The position numbers and the translations under genes are program-made. A stretch of DNA of 64,000 nt from Aphrocallistes beatrix (lineage: Eukaryota > Porifera > Hexactinellida > Sceptrulophora > Aphrocallistidae): the NCBI GenBank assembly GCA_963281255.1, contig OY725505.1, forward strand, positions 1,550,001 to 1,614,000, given 5' to 3'. Shown piece after piece: positions 11,465 through 22,169 of the stretch; position 1 is the first letter of the stretch, and every line of letters begins with the position of its first letter. The notes under the pieces were generated by a model. That model had not been told where the DNA came from, made no database searches, and saw only the letters and a list, made by a program, of their open reading frames with translations.

Positions 11465-11655
11465 TGCCTGTGGTCACTATTGATTAATTATATGGGAGAT
11501 AATATCTCTCAATACGTCTGCCCTACTGTTATAATCGATATCGCACGAAAAATCATCAAAATTATCAATTTTTAAAATTTTGATGAGTAATGATAACGTC
11601 ATAACAAAGTGATGAGTCATCATTTTTTGATGATAGTTGTATCATATGTGAGCCA
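11465..11655 (-). mobile_element. Reverse fragment of the hairpin-ended family abutting a DOCK exon
   Basis: It reads GTGGTCACTATTGATTAATT and then mirrors the preceding forward copy back to about GTTGTATCATATGTGAG. It ends about 50 bases before the exon at 11706, inside the region expected to hold the branch point and polypyrimidine tract. Confidence 0.7.
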
Positions 11656-11705
11656 TGGTTTTACAAAATTATCCTCTTTTGCTATCTTAAATATTTATAA
11701 TATAG

Positions 11706-11868
11706 AGAAAATGGAACCTTAATCGCTGATGGAGATCATGATTTAATGGTATACAAAGCTTCAAATTTGTTATGTAAAGAAGGAGAATTACCAAAATATA
11801 TGAGAAATGAATTTAAAGATCTCAAACCCATCGCAACCTTAACAAGAGAAGAATTTAAAGTCGTAAAG
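11706..11868 (+). CDS. DOCK: DOCK-family exchange factor, exon b (DHR-1 exit)
   Basis: The exon supplies the last base of the split arginine codon and then ENGTLIADGDHDLMVYKAS. This corresponds to the conserved segment at the end of DHR-1, where family members read D-G-T-x-L-x-D-G-x-H-D-L-x-V-Y-K. The remainder (LLCKEGELPKYMRNEFKDLK then PIATLTREEFKVVK) leads towards the helical middle. The acceptor is TTATATAG|AG and the donor AAG|gtatca. The exon ends at a codon boundary in phase with the next one at 20653. It is not an isolated long ORF; the assignment rests on homology plus phase agreement with both neighbours. A repeat fragment ends only about 50 bases upstream of the acceptor. Confidence 0.82.
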
Positions 11869-12167
11869 GTATCATTTTTAAGCGTATTTTAAATTATTTA
11901 TTACAATATCTTCTTTTATGTATATGTTGCCCGCAATTATTTGAAAATTTTTAATTATTAGTTTATATACTATATTATTATGTTCACATTTTGAATTTCA
12001 ATGAAGAGTGTAATCTGATCGATAATAATTGATGGACCAGGAGCAGTATGCTTCCAATAGTAGCTACATTTCTTATTCTGAAAAGTTCATCAAATTTTGC
12101 TAATGTATTATACATTAGATAAATAGATCGATTATCCGATACCTCCTTTTATCAAAATGTAGAGGAT

Positions 12168-12376
12168 TATCCTTACTATTAAAACTCGATTAATGTTGTG
12201 TACACGTATATACTTGTATTATGTATCAAAACTTTTCTAATTTGTATAACAATAAGACGTTTTTTCGTATTTTGCGATGTTATCTACCTTATATTTAATC
12301 AATGTGAGCCTAGGCCCCTCTGGCGGACATTTTGTGTCTTCCAGCCGCGCAGCGCGCATGCAAGCGAAGCGCTTGT
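12168..12376 (+). mobile_element. Internally deleted hairpin-ended repeat
   Basis: The 5' module (CCTTACTATTAAAACTCGAT) is followed after about 90 bases by the 3' part only (GATGTTATCTACCTTATATT, the GGCGGACA hairpin and CAAGCGAAGCGCTTG). Most of the core is deleted, leaving both ends. Confidence 0.7.
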
Positions 12377-13241
12377 CTTTTTTATTTAAAATTTCCAATG
12401 GCCTACATTTCTCTATATATTTACAATGATGGATTTCGTTGCAGAAATCTATTTGATTCTCTAAAGTGGTAGTAGAGAAAAATCTGACCAAAATCAAGCT
12501 TAACGGACTGTTAAGTCCTATTGCTACTATTTATTATTGCTGAGTGTGATACTATATCTATGTAGTTGGGCCTAAATCTTTCGTTTTCCACTTCGACACC
12601 TTAATATTCACCGATAAACCTGAAATTTCCTTTAAAATCTTTTAATTAACGTTTCATTATTGTTTGCTTCGTACACAGTGCCCGATGTCCAGATGTTTGA
12701 TAGATATATTCACCTGACATATATTTGGGATTTTGTATTACAATTCTATAGCAAAGTTCGGATTGTCACCTCATTTCTTCTCTAAACTTCATATAATGAT
12801 ATCGACTGACCCTTTTTATCTCGTCCATATCCACTGAACCTTCAGCTGTCACCATTAACATCACTTGATGCCATATCCTTGGACCATGATCTTTCAAGGT
12901 TTCGCAGTCGCATCAATTTAAATTTCCGTTCTTACATGCTTCTAGACATGGAAAGCGCCACACCACCAGTCCCCATATGTCCTGTACAACTGTACAAAGA
13001 GACTCATCCAATTCAACTACGACCCAGGCTCCCAACCGCTGCTACCCCTTTCTGATTAGTCTTAAACAGGAGCAACTACACCTCAACCGCCATCATCATT
13101 ATGCCAATTAATCCTTAATGTAATGCCAATATTATTCCATAACGGCCACAAACAAAACGTATAAATTATCTATTGGTATCATCTGTTCCTTTATACATTT
13201 CTGAAAATAACTAAGGTCCGAAATCGAAATATTATATGTGA

Positions 13242-13738
13242 CAAGCGCGCTTCGCGCTTGCTTGCGCTGCACGGCTGGCGGACACTTCGTGTCCGCCGGA
13301 GGCTCCCTTCGGTCGCCTGGAGTCACATTGGTTAATTATAAAGGAGATAACATCTCTAAATATGTCTGTTCTACTGTGCTAATCGATATCACTCGAAAAA
13401 TCACCAAATTTGTCAATTTTAAAATTTTTGATGCGTAATGATGACGTCATAACAAAGTGATGAGTCATCATTTTTTGATGAAAGTCGCATCATATGTGAG
13501 GTATGTTAGTATACAGATTCTATTAAATTTTCAGCCTTCTATCTCCTATAATGGCTGAGTTATGCCCGAATAACTGTGTTGCTTAACTTTTAAAAATGTG
13601 ACAATGACGTCATAATTCCATGATGAGTCGACATTTTGCTCTGAGCTCAGAACTTACTGGAGCCATAGCCAAAAGACTCCCACATGCCAAAAATCAGCCT
13701 TCTACGCCTTGCAGTTTCTTCAATCAATTCGTTACAGA
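13242..13738 (-). mobile_element. Hairpin-ended repeat, left half of a giant palindrome
   Basis: This is a near-complete core in reverse, from CAAGCGCGCTTCGCGCTTGC to TTCTTCAATCAATTCGTTAC, with two ATGACGTCAT sites near 13440 and 13605. It faces the forward copy at 13803-14298 across a short spacer holding the forward 5' module. Confidence 0.85.
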
Positions 13739-13743
13739 TATAT

Positions 13744-14298
13744 ATCCTTACTATTAAAACTCGATTATTGTTTGTTTGTGTGTATATATATATATATATA
13801 TATATCTGTAACGAATTGATTGAAGAAACTGCCAGGCATAGAAAGCTGATTTTTGCATGTGGGAGTTTTTTGGCTATGGCTCCAGTAATTTCTGAGCTCA
13901 GACGAAAATGTCGACTCATCATGGAATTATGACGTCATTGTCACATTTTTAAAAGTTAAGCAACACAGTTATTCGAGCATAACTCAGCCATTATAGGAGA
14001 TAGAAGGCTGAAATTTTAATAGAATCTGTATGCTGCATGCGTCACATATGATACAACTATCGTCAAAAAATGATGAGTCATCACTTTGTTATGACGTCAT
14101 CATTACGCATCAAAAATTTTTAAATTGACAAATTTGGTGATTTTCTGAGTGATATCGATTTTAAAACTAAGATGGACATATTTAGAGATTATATCTCCCA
14201 TATAATTAACCAGTCTCACCTCCAGGCGACTGAAGGGACCCTCGGGCGGACACGAAGTGTCCGTCAGCCGCGCAGCGCAAGCAAGCGAAGCGCGCTTG

Positions 14299-14330
<32 letters not shown>

Positions 14331-14396
14331 ATCATCGAGTTTTAATAGTAAGGATATATACACATACACAATAATCGAGTTTTAATAGTAAGGATA
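13744..14396 (+). mobile_element. Hairpin-ended repeat with 5' modules on both sides
   Basis: It runs through a 5' module (13744-13770), a TA/TG microsatellite, a full core (13803-14298), a TA microsatellite and then two tandem inverted 5' modules ending at about 14361 and 14396 (ATCGAGTTTTAATAGTAAGG). The core holds two ATGACGTCAT sites and the complete GGCGGACAC/GTGTCCG and CAAGCGAAGCGCGCTTG hairpins. It is the best copy from which to define the unit. Confidence 0.85.
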
Positions 14397-15979
14397 CCTG
14401 TCATTCCAGAACCAATTTTTGACTCATTTCAAACTTGTGACGGCTCAAAAAATTCAGAAACAATATTTTCCAATCCCGGATAGGCGTATATTTTTAATTG
14501 TAATTCGGGTTTTTTGGAATTCCATTTGGGATTTCCCAAAAATACTAAGTAAGGGAGCATTTTATTATATCCAAACACTAAGTCAATCAAACTGTTATGG
14601 GAATTGCAAGAAATAGCTGCGAGAGCATCCATATTAAAGGAGGAGAGAGTTTAAAGGAAGTGGCCATTCCCGATATATTTGTTTTGCCAATTAGTACGGA
14701 ATCTGGGAAAGTATTATAGAGGGCCTGCAATTCATGCCGACTATGCACTGAAAAACAGCAGACACTAAAGGAAACCACACAAATAGAGGTCAGTATGTTG
14801 AATGCTTCAGTAGACACAAAAATATTGCCAAGCTCAAAATACGATGAGATAAATTATCTGCTCTAAAATCGAATTCGAGCTAGTACCGGTAGTTTGGGGA
14901 TCTGTTCAGCAAAACCTTATCTATTCCAGTTTATCACTGATGTTGATGGGTAATCATTTCAATTCTGAATGTGAACATATTTATTCTAAAATACCAGGTT
15001 GATGTATCTTGAAAAGAATGCTTATCTTAGGTCCAAGAGCATTGGGAAATTTTGTTTCCTGAATATAGATAGATCTTAGTCTGTCAACTGATTTAGAATT
15101 ATAGCTTAGCTGTTTTGATTGTGTAATATTTTTCTAAGAGCAGTGACTGTGGTGTGATATTCTTATATAGAATAAATATTATGGGTAAATTTTAAATTGG
15201 GGATGGGGATTGGAAAACTATTATTATATGGTGAATATTCTTATATAGTAAATTCCTATATGTCCACTGTAAACAAGTTAAAATAATTCTCTAAACTTGA
15301 AATTTGATTGCTTGAGATTAAAAAAATGTTTACAAAACATAACTCTGCTGACAAATGGAATTGTAATGTTTTAATATTACAGTTAACTTTGATTTTATAA
15401 ACCAATTAGGATTATACCTCACACACAGCACATAAACGAGATGGAATTACTCCCTAAACTTTGAATTTGATTAGCTGAAATTAAAAAACGATGACGAGAC
15501 TTAGGTCTGCTGACCTATGAAATTGCAGTGTTTTAATATCACATTTGACTTTGATTTTATGAACAATTGGGATTAGCCCTCACTTATTGCATATGTACAA
15601 GGTACAATCACACTCTTAACTTCTTAACTTGGTATTTGAAATTTAATTAAGGAGGTATATTATTCAAATACCATACTAGTCACATGATAGAAATGTATCC
15701 TTGTATATTCGTTTATTTCTGTTTGTTCTTTTGTTATTTTGATTTCTAGTTTACCAGAGGAATCCGACCTACAAAATTTTATTTAGTTTCGGTTCCCAAG
15801 ATGGCACATTCCTGGCGCGATACTGGCAAGTTCTAAACGATGTACTGGGAATATGAAAATGACGTCCATGTTGACCATTTTTAAGGCTTACATACAGCGG
15901 TATTTTGCCAAAAATAGAAGTGGGGGGGCGCTTCCTTCCCGTAAAAAAGTTATATGTTTTTTCGTGAAACTTTAATTCC

Positions 15980-16310
15980 CTGATGGCAGGGGCGGATACA
16001 GGGTTTAGACTCAGGGGGGGCCAAAAGCGAGCGGAGCGAGCGCAGGTAATGGGGGGTCTGGGGGGTAACCCCCCAGAAAAATTTTTAAACTTAAGGTGGT
16101 CAAATATCATTGTACATCAATTCTTATCAAATCTCATACGGGATTTGAATTTCCTTCCTGTAACCTGATTACCACTTTGTGCTTCGCGCCAATTCATCAC
16201 AAGCGTTTGCGAGTATATTTAGGTTTTAGTCAACATAGTGATAATGATACAATGTAAAAAAGTGGAGTGCAGCGCCCCCCCGCGCCCCCCCCCCAAAACA
16301 CCACTGCTTA
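15980..16310. repeat. G-run/C-run bordered repeat (GGGGCGGATACAGGGTTT)
   Basis: It begins CAGGGGCGGATACAGGGTTT followed by a G7 run and GAGCGGAGCGAGC, and ends in C-rich tracts (C7, C10) with CCAAAACACCACTGC. G-run and C-run edges around AT-rich DNA suggest an inverted-repeat MITE, but the arms are not clean enough to fix boundaries. Confidence 0.35.
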
Positions 16311-16394
16311 CATATCTTCATAGAGTAATATACTACACTGCCTCGCTAAAGGTATTCGATCACTATTGCTTAGCATCATAAATAATATTGTTAT

Positions 16395-16765
16395 ACACTA
16401 ACCGGACATAAGTATTTGTACATTATATTATTTCCCAGACAAATAGTACTAAATTGGAACTTTTAATGAGGAGTAATGTATTAAACTCTAAAAGATACGA
16501 AGAGTCTGATTTAAGATTCGAAATCCACACATTCGAATTAGTAATAGTTGAAGCTTTCTAATAAATTCTCAACTGAATAAGTAAATTATCAACCTGTGGT
16601 ACACAAGAGGTAATTCATCACCATCATGTATAGTGGTGAATAGCGGCATATGTGGCACAAGGCGGCAGTGATTGATAATTTGAAAACATTCAAAATTAAT
16701 GATTGATTTTAAATATTCTACTATAACTGATTCTGAAATCCGATTAGTTGTATCACTACCCAACG
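16395..16765. mobile_element. Tc1-type MITE, right end truncated
   Basis: The left end is TACACTAACCGGACATAAGT followed by the TTTCCCAGACAAATAGTAC block. The inner region matches 32289-32767 up to the ATCCGATTAGTTGTATC block, then stops without a right terminus. Confidence 0.55.
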
Positions 16766-17912
16766 TCATTGTGTTTTCGAAAAATCTGTCCAGGTGAAAA
16801 AATTGTCCGGCCGGACAGATTTTTCGAAATACAAGTAGTATACTCCTTCGTAAAAACTGTTCGGCCTAAAATTAAATTTGGGAAGCCATAATATTAGTCT
16901 TCAAATAAATGCATTTCATAGATCTTATCGCTAAATGACATTACTTAAAGTAGAGAAGAATATTATGTTTGACATTGTTTGTGCTCGAAATCCCTGAATA
17001 ATATGAAACTCCGAAAAGGTTGGGTGGCTTGTGAATAAATTGGCGAGTAGTGGGTAGCTAGTTCACTAAGATAGTAGAAAATGGAGTGATTAATGCCATC
17101 AGCGTCAGATAGCATACATGCTAACCGTTCCGTTTTTGGAGGACGTTGCGCTTGTTCTCACTCTTCTATAGAACAAATTTTTAGGAGTGTGCCGTTAACA
17201 TAAAAGATCTCCATAATTTCCCAATTTTTATTGCTCTTTTGTTCCGCCCTGCCATGTCCCGAAAATTAAACGCTGTGTCCCGCATGGCTCAAGTTGGCAT
17301 GTACTAGTTTTAAATTATATTTCTTTAAAAATATGGTGCATCTGGAACACACCTGCCACTCCACTGGTTCTGGCAGCCCTGATTTATTTCTGGGTAAGTC
17401 TGAAAAGCAATACAGTCGAACCTCCTAGACCCGGGCAGTGTGGGACCAGAGAGTGCCCGGATCTTTGAATTTGCCCTGATCTCGGAAATAACAATATCTC
17501 CATGGTATTTCCCGAGTATATAAACTTGTTATTGCCACAAGTTATCTTAAAATATTTACTATAACTAATAATTATTGTTTATTTAATCCTCACCTATGAA
17601 TTATTTCACTCTTTGTACTTATACATACTGGATTTCTAAAGATGGCACTAAATTTCTAAGATACGGGCACTAAGTGCCGCCCGAGCACCTATCATGTTGA
17701 GACTTCAATTACAACTTATTAATTGCTAATCCTACTGTACATCAAAATATCCTTTTAATATAGATCTTTAGCTAAAGCATGTGTATATTCAGCACTGGTA
17801 CAAGAAACATTGAGTTTTAATATAGTATAAGATATCCTTACTATTAAAACTCGATTAATGTGTATATATATATATGTATATTTTTTTTTTGGAGCACCCT
17901 AATATATATATA

Positions 17913-18590
17913 TTAGGGTGCTCCAAAAAATTCCAAAGTTTGAATCTTATGATGCACACTCTTCAAATAGTTTACCTCGATCACCAAGTATTCACCATAA
18001 AATTTTCATGCAATTTGGAGATGGTTTAGTGGTTGCGCAAAGTAGCCTCCCCCTCGTGCTAATTTATAATGGGATATGTCCGGGTTGAAGCCAGAAGTTG
18101 TAAAAGCCTACTTCTGACATTTGAATATATTAGTAGCTTGATTTTTGTGATATTTGAGGGTGGTTTTATATCAGCTAATAATACATTTTAATAACCTAAA
18201 ATCTACCGGTTCCGAGATATTTGTGAAAACAGTTGGGACCATTAATAATTTCAACTATGAATGCTGGTCCCTACTGTTTTCACCAATATCTCGGAACCGA
18301 TAGATTTTAGGTTATTAAAATGCATTATTAACTGATATAAAACCACCCCCAAATATCACAAAAATCAAGCTACTAGTTTATTTAAATGTCAGAAGTAAGC
18401 TTTTTACAACTTCTGGCCTCAACCCAGACATATCCCATTATAAATTAGCACGAGGGAGGCTACCTTGCGCGACCACTAAACCATCTCCAAATTGCAAGAA
18501 AATTTTATGGTGAATACTTGGTGATCGAGGTAAACTATTTGAAGAGTGTGCATCATAAGATTCAAACTGGAATTTCTTGGAGCAACCTAA
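17913..18590. mobile_element. Near-perfect palindromic element, 678 bp, TA-flanked
   Basis: Two arms of about 325 bases (17913-18240 and 18267-18590) are almost perfectly complementary around a loop of about 25 bases (GGGACC stem at 18235-18240, GGTCCC at 18261-18266). Ends are TTAGGGTGCTCCAA and the complement of TTGGAGCAACCTAA, with TA on each side. There is no coding capacity. A solitary opposite-facing end (GGAGCACCCTAA) lies just to the left at 17891-17902. Confidence 0.75.
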
Positions 18591-18995
18591 TACATACTAG
18601 TATATACTTAGTATATACATATATATATAGTAACAAATTGATTGAAGAAACCGCCAGGCGCAGAAAGCTGATTTTTGCATTTGGGAGTCTTTTGGCTATG
18701 GCTCCACTAAGTTCTGAGTTCAGACCAAAATGTCGACTCATCATGGAATTATGACGTCATTGTAACTTTTTTTATAAATAGAAATTTCGACCATAACTCA
18801 GCCATTTTAAGTGATAGAAGGCTGAAATTTTAATGGAATATGTATATTAATATTCCTCACATATGATACAACAATAATAAAAAAATGTTGACTCATCACT
18901 CTGTTATGACGTCATCATTACGCTTCAAAATTTTAAAAATTGACAAATTTGGTGATTTTTCGTGCGATTTCGGTTATAACAGTATGACAGAAGTA

Positions 18996-19168
18996 CATTG
19001 GAATTTTCTTATTAGCAACTCCCTTATTAGCAATATTGCTCTATTAGCAACCAATCTTCAGGTCCCAGTTGTAAATTTTGTGTTAATTATGTTCCCTTAT
19101 TAGCAACTTCGCGTATTTGCAACCATTTTATAAGCAAATCTCGAGTTGCTAATAAGCGAATTCCACTC
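18996..19168. mobile_element. pogo-type MITE, 173 bp, TTATTAGCAAC repeats
   Basis: The ends are CATTGGAATTTTCTTATTAG and the complement GAGTGGAATTCGCTTATTAG, flanked by TA at 18994-18995 and 19169-19170. TTATTAGCAAC recurs inside. Removing the element and one TA restores the AGAAGTATTTAGAG sequence found in sister copies of the host repeat, which fixes the boundaries. Confidence 0.8.
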
Positions 19169-19290
19169 TATTTAGAGATGTTATCTCCCTTATAATTAAT
19201 CAATGTGACCCCAGGCGCCCAAAGTGTCCTCCAGCCGCTAAGCGCGCTTGTACTTATAAAAACCTGAAGTGATGAGATTTTGGGAAAAGT

Positions 19291-19606
19291 TTGTATGTAT
19301 GTCTGTATGTATGTCTGTATGTATGTATGTCTGTATGTATGTATGTATGTATGTATGTATGTATGTATGTATGTATGTATGTATGTATGTATGTATGTAT
19401 GTATGTATGTATGTATGTATGTATGTATGTATGTATGTATGTATGTATGTATGTATGTATGTATGTATGTATGTATGTATGTATGTATGTATGTATGTAT
19501 GTATGTATGTATGTATGTATGTATGTATGTATGTATGTATGTATGTATGTATGTATGTATGTATGTATGTATGTATGTATGTATGTATGTATGTATGTAT
19601 GTATGT
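19291..19606. repeat. (GTAT)n microsatellite
   Basis: About 79 tandem GTAT units form an almost uninterrupted array, with a few GTCT variants only at the left edge. It yields long meaningless open frames in all phases and both strands (poly CMYV / IHTY), which are not genes. Confidence 0.97.
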
Positions 19607-19609
19607 GTA

Positions 19610-19785
19610 ATTTTTTGGAAGTAATATTCATGAATCTCTTTCGAAAAACAATGAAATTAGTGTAAATATTTAGAAAATAAAGCAGATCGGCTAGACGATC
19701 CAAGATTTTCTTAACCGTTAACCGAGATCGACGGCGGTTAGCCGGTTAACTGGTTAACCGAATCCAGCCTTGCTGACATGTAACA
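19610..19785. mobile_element. Right-hand fragment of the GGTTAACC MITE
   Basis: It matches 30200-30351 (the ATTCATGAATCTC block, the GATCGGCTA...CGATCCAAGATTTTC block and GGTTAACCGAATCCAGCCTTG). Only the right part of the element remains. Confidence 0.6.
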
Positions 19786-20652
19786 GTCACGACAATTCTG
19801 ACGAATGTTAACTTGAAAATGCAGCGCCCCCTATCTGAGAGGCACAATGCGGCCCAGTGTTAATTAAAAGAGGTTGCACACATTTCAATATCTATGAAGA
19901 TATTTCAAATGTGAAACATGATAATTTTATAATTGTCATCTTTGATAAGAAAACGAAAACAATGTGATCATTCGAATACTAATATTATGGCTTCTTAATT
20001 TTTATTATTAGGCCGGACAGTTTTCACGGAGAGTACAATATTTCGAAAAATCTGTCCGGCCGTCAATTTTTTCGCCCGGACGGGCTTCCCCCGTTTCTCG
20101 TATCAACGAGGTTCTACTTTATTATCAGTTTGATATGTAAAGAGGATAATTAAATAGCATAGATAGGCTAGATTACTCAATTATCTAGTGATATTTTCAC
20201 AATTCTATTAATCATGTCCTCATTTAGAAAGCTTTAAAAAGATGTTAATGGTAAATTACTTCACTCACTATTGTAGGACATGATTGATATCCATGGATAT
20301 ATTAGTGCTTTAATTCCAGATGACACTTACTTCAATATTCACTGCAATGCATTCTTTTGAATTAAAAGAAATATATGATTGTGTTTCAGAAATATTTACA
20401 TCATTCCTTTCATATTGTGTTACTCCAAGGGTATAAAGTATGCTTTACTTGTTCACCCACTTTTCTTGAATGTAATTTTTCTATGCCGTAGTTTTATTTA
20501 AACTAGCATAATGTCAAATCTACATTCAAACCCTAAATGCACCAAATGTATACACTATCATCCTACACCGCTAGAACATGAAAGATATTTTTATTTAATT
20601 ATTTTATTCCTTTGCCGTTTATTTTTAGTTAAATATTATATTTTCTTTTTAG

Positions 20653-20931
20653 GATCTCATTGCGAACAGGGAGACATTTATAATTGAAACCATCGGCTGT
20701 AGTACAGCCCTTACAAAAAATGTGAATATTTTGAATTTATTACTTTGGCAAAATAATTTAAAATCATTGCCTTCAGTACTCAGTTCTGTTAAAGACATTC
20801 CAGATGAAGATATGGTACTATTCCTTGATGAGTTGCTCCATGCAATATTTCGAATTTTGAATGAAGGACAACCTGCACATCATAGTTTTGCGCTATCTGC
20901 CCTAATTCACATATTGTCTCTCCTATCTTTG
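20653..20931 (+). CDS. DOCK: DOCK-family exchange factor, exon c
   Basis: The exon has 93 codons, between TTTTTAG|GA and TTG|gtaagt, both codon-phase 0. It encodes RETFIIETIGCSTALTKNV and then NILNLLLWQ, matching the conserved F-x-I-x-T-x-x-C-S-T-x-L-T-x-N-V-x-L-L-x-L-L-x-W segment immediately after DHR-1. It continues with VLFLDELLHAIFRILNEG, the family's F-L-x-x-x-L-x-A-L-F-x-I-M stretch, and ends in ALIHILSLLSL. This region forms the helical armadillo-like middle of DOCK proteins. It contributes to ELMO/Rac scaffold geometry and has no catalysis of its own. Identity to well-known members appears low, but spacing and motif order are kept. Confidence 0.88.
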
Positions 20932-21579
20932 GTAAGTGTTTTGAGCTAAATTTCCTGTTTATCCTGGAGGAAATTTCATTTAAAAAGCTTAGAATCTTGA
21001 ATTGTGCGGAATCTAAAATGTTTAGAAAACATATGCAATCAAATAACTTCGCATAAGGCATAGTGTTGAGGTTCTTAACTGTAAATTTGTCTCAAGGGTT
21101 TCCGGGTGCAGTATTCAGGCCTAAATGCATGAAAACATCTGGTATCTTTTTCATTTATGTATTCTATTGGTCCGGTTAGAATGTATCAACTCAATTGAAC
21201 AAAATCAGATGAAAGTTGTTTTGATCAACCGATAATTCAGCTCCATGAATCAATAGAATTTAATATTTATAACATTGAATAGTCCTTTCTGATTTTGGGG
21301 TAAATTAACAATATGTATATTCAAGTATATTATTATAACATAAGTTGGTATCTCATTTTTATTGTATAATAAATCGATTTCATAGGTTTATTTTTGTAAA
21401 TTATATTCCTATAGTTGTATTTTAAAATGTTATTCCGGTCGAACCAATTAAATTAAGTTTAGGGAATCATCATTAATATTTTATATGCATTGGACTATTT
21501 TTTATTTCATTAATCTGTTTTTTGCTCTCAGTTGTAATTTTATAACCATACAAATTCAAATTAGTTGCAGAACTTTTGA

Positions 21580-22161
21580 GATGTTATCTCAAAAGTTCTG
21601 CAACTAATTTTGCAAATGTATTATTTATAGATAAATAGATCGAACATCCGATACCTCATTTTGATCAAAAATAGAGAGGATTATCTGAATTATTTTCCCT
21701 GTATTTCTCAATTTATTTGCGATGATGGATCATATATTTCATTGTCTCGTGAAGAATATTTTTTAACTCAATAAAAAAATCTCATATCCCAGGGGTACAT
21801 TTTATGGGTATACTTTAAAAATACTCCTTCTTATCAAAGATTACTGCTACATAAATCAAAAGTAATAATATTATTTTAGTATTATGAATCAATTACAGAA
21901 AATAGAAGTGATTGATGTAATATTTCACTAGAATAATAGTGATCTTCAAATTTAGCACTTTTGAGCTCAAAACTTTGAAGTAATTGGTATATAATTATTT
22001 AAAATTTTATAAGAAATTTTTTTTGTGTAATGAGTTGAGCTCATTTCTATGCTAGAAGGGTGCTAGATTTCATTAAATGCAGGCTAATTTGGAATACAAC
22101 CAAGTTATCTTAGTCAAATTAACGAAGTAAATTGGTTGTTGCAGAACTTTCGAGACACCCG
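21580..22161. mobile_element. MITE family B, intact copy
   Basis: The ends are ATCTCAAAAGTTCTGCAACT and the complement TCTCGAAAGTTCTGCAACAA. A short extra palindrome (21561-21610) duplicates the left end in opposite orientation. The inner sequence matches the interrupted copy at 7552-8888. Confidence 0.65.
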
Positions 22162-22169
22162 TATCTACA

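Larger units (their letters stand above)
17832..19250 (+). mobile_element. Hairpin-ended repeat split by two nested TA-target elements
   Basis: The 5' module (ATCCTTACTATTAAAACTCG) is at 17832. The core resumes at about 18630 (TAACAAATTGATTGAAGAA) and runs to GCTAAGCGCGCTTG at 19250. A 678-bp hairpin element (17913-18590) sits in the microsatellite spacer. A 173-bp pogo-type MITE (18996-19168) sits in the core where other copies read GACGTATTTAGAG. Confidence 0.8.

Noticed and set aside
13647..13932. Overlapping ORFs on both strands near 13.7-13.9 kb
   Set aside because: They lie inside two opposed copies of the hairpin-ended repeat and its TA microsatellite, and recur wherever that repeat occurs.
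13242..14298. CRISPR-like array made of the GC-rich palindromes
   Set aside because: Repeats are dispersed transposon ends in a eukaryotic context with no regular spacing or unique spacers.
19254..19703. Long open frames of CMYV and IHTY repeats on both strands
   Set aside because: They are produced by the (GTAT)n microsatellite, which lacks stop codons in several frames; no protein is implied.
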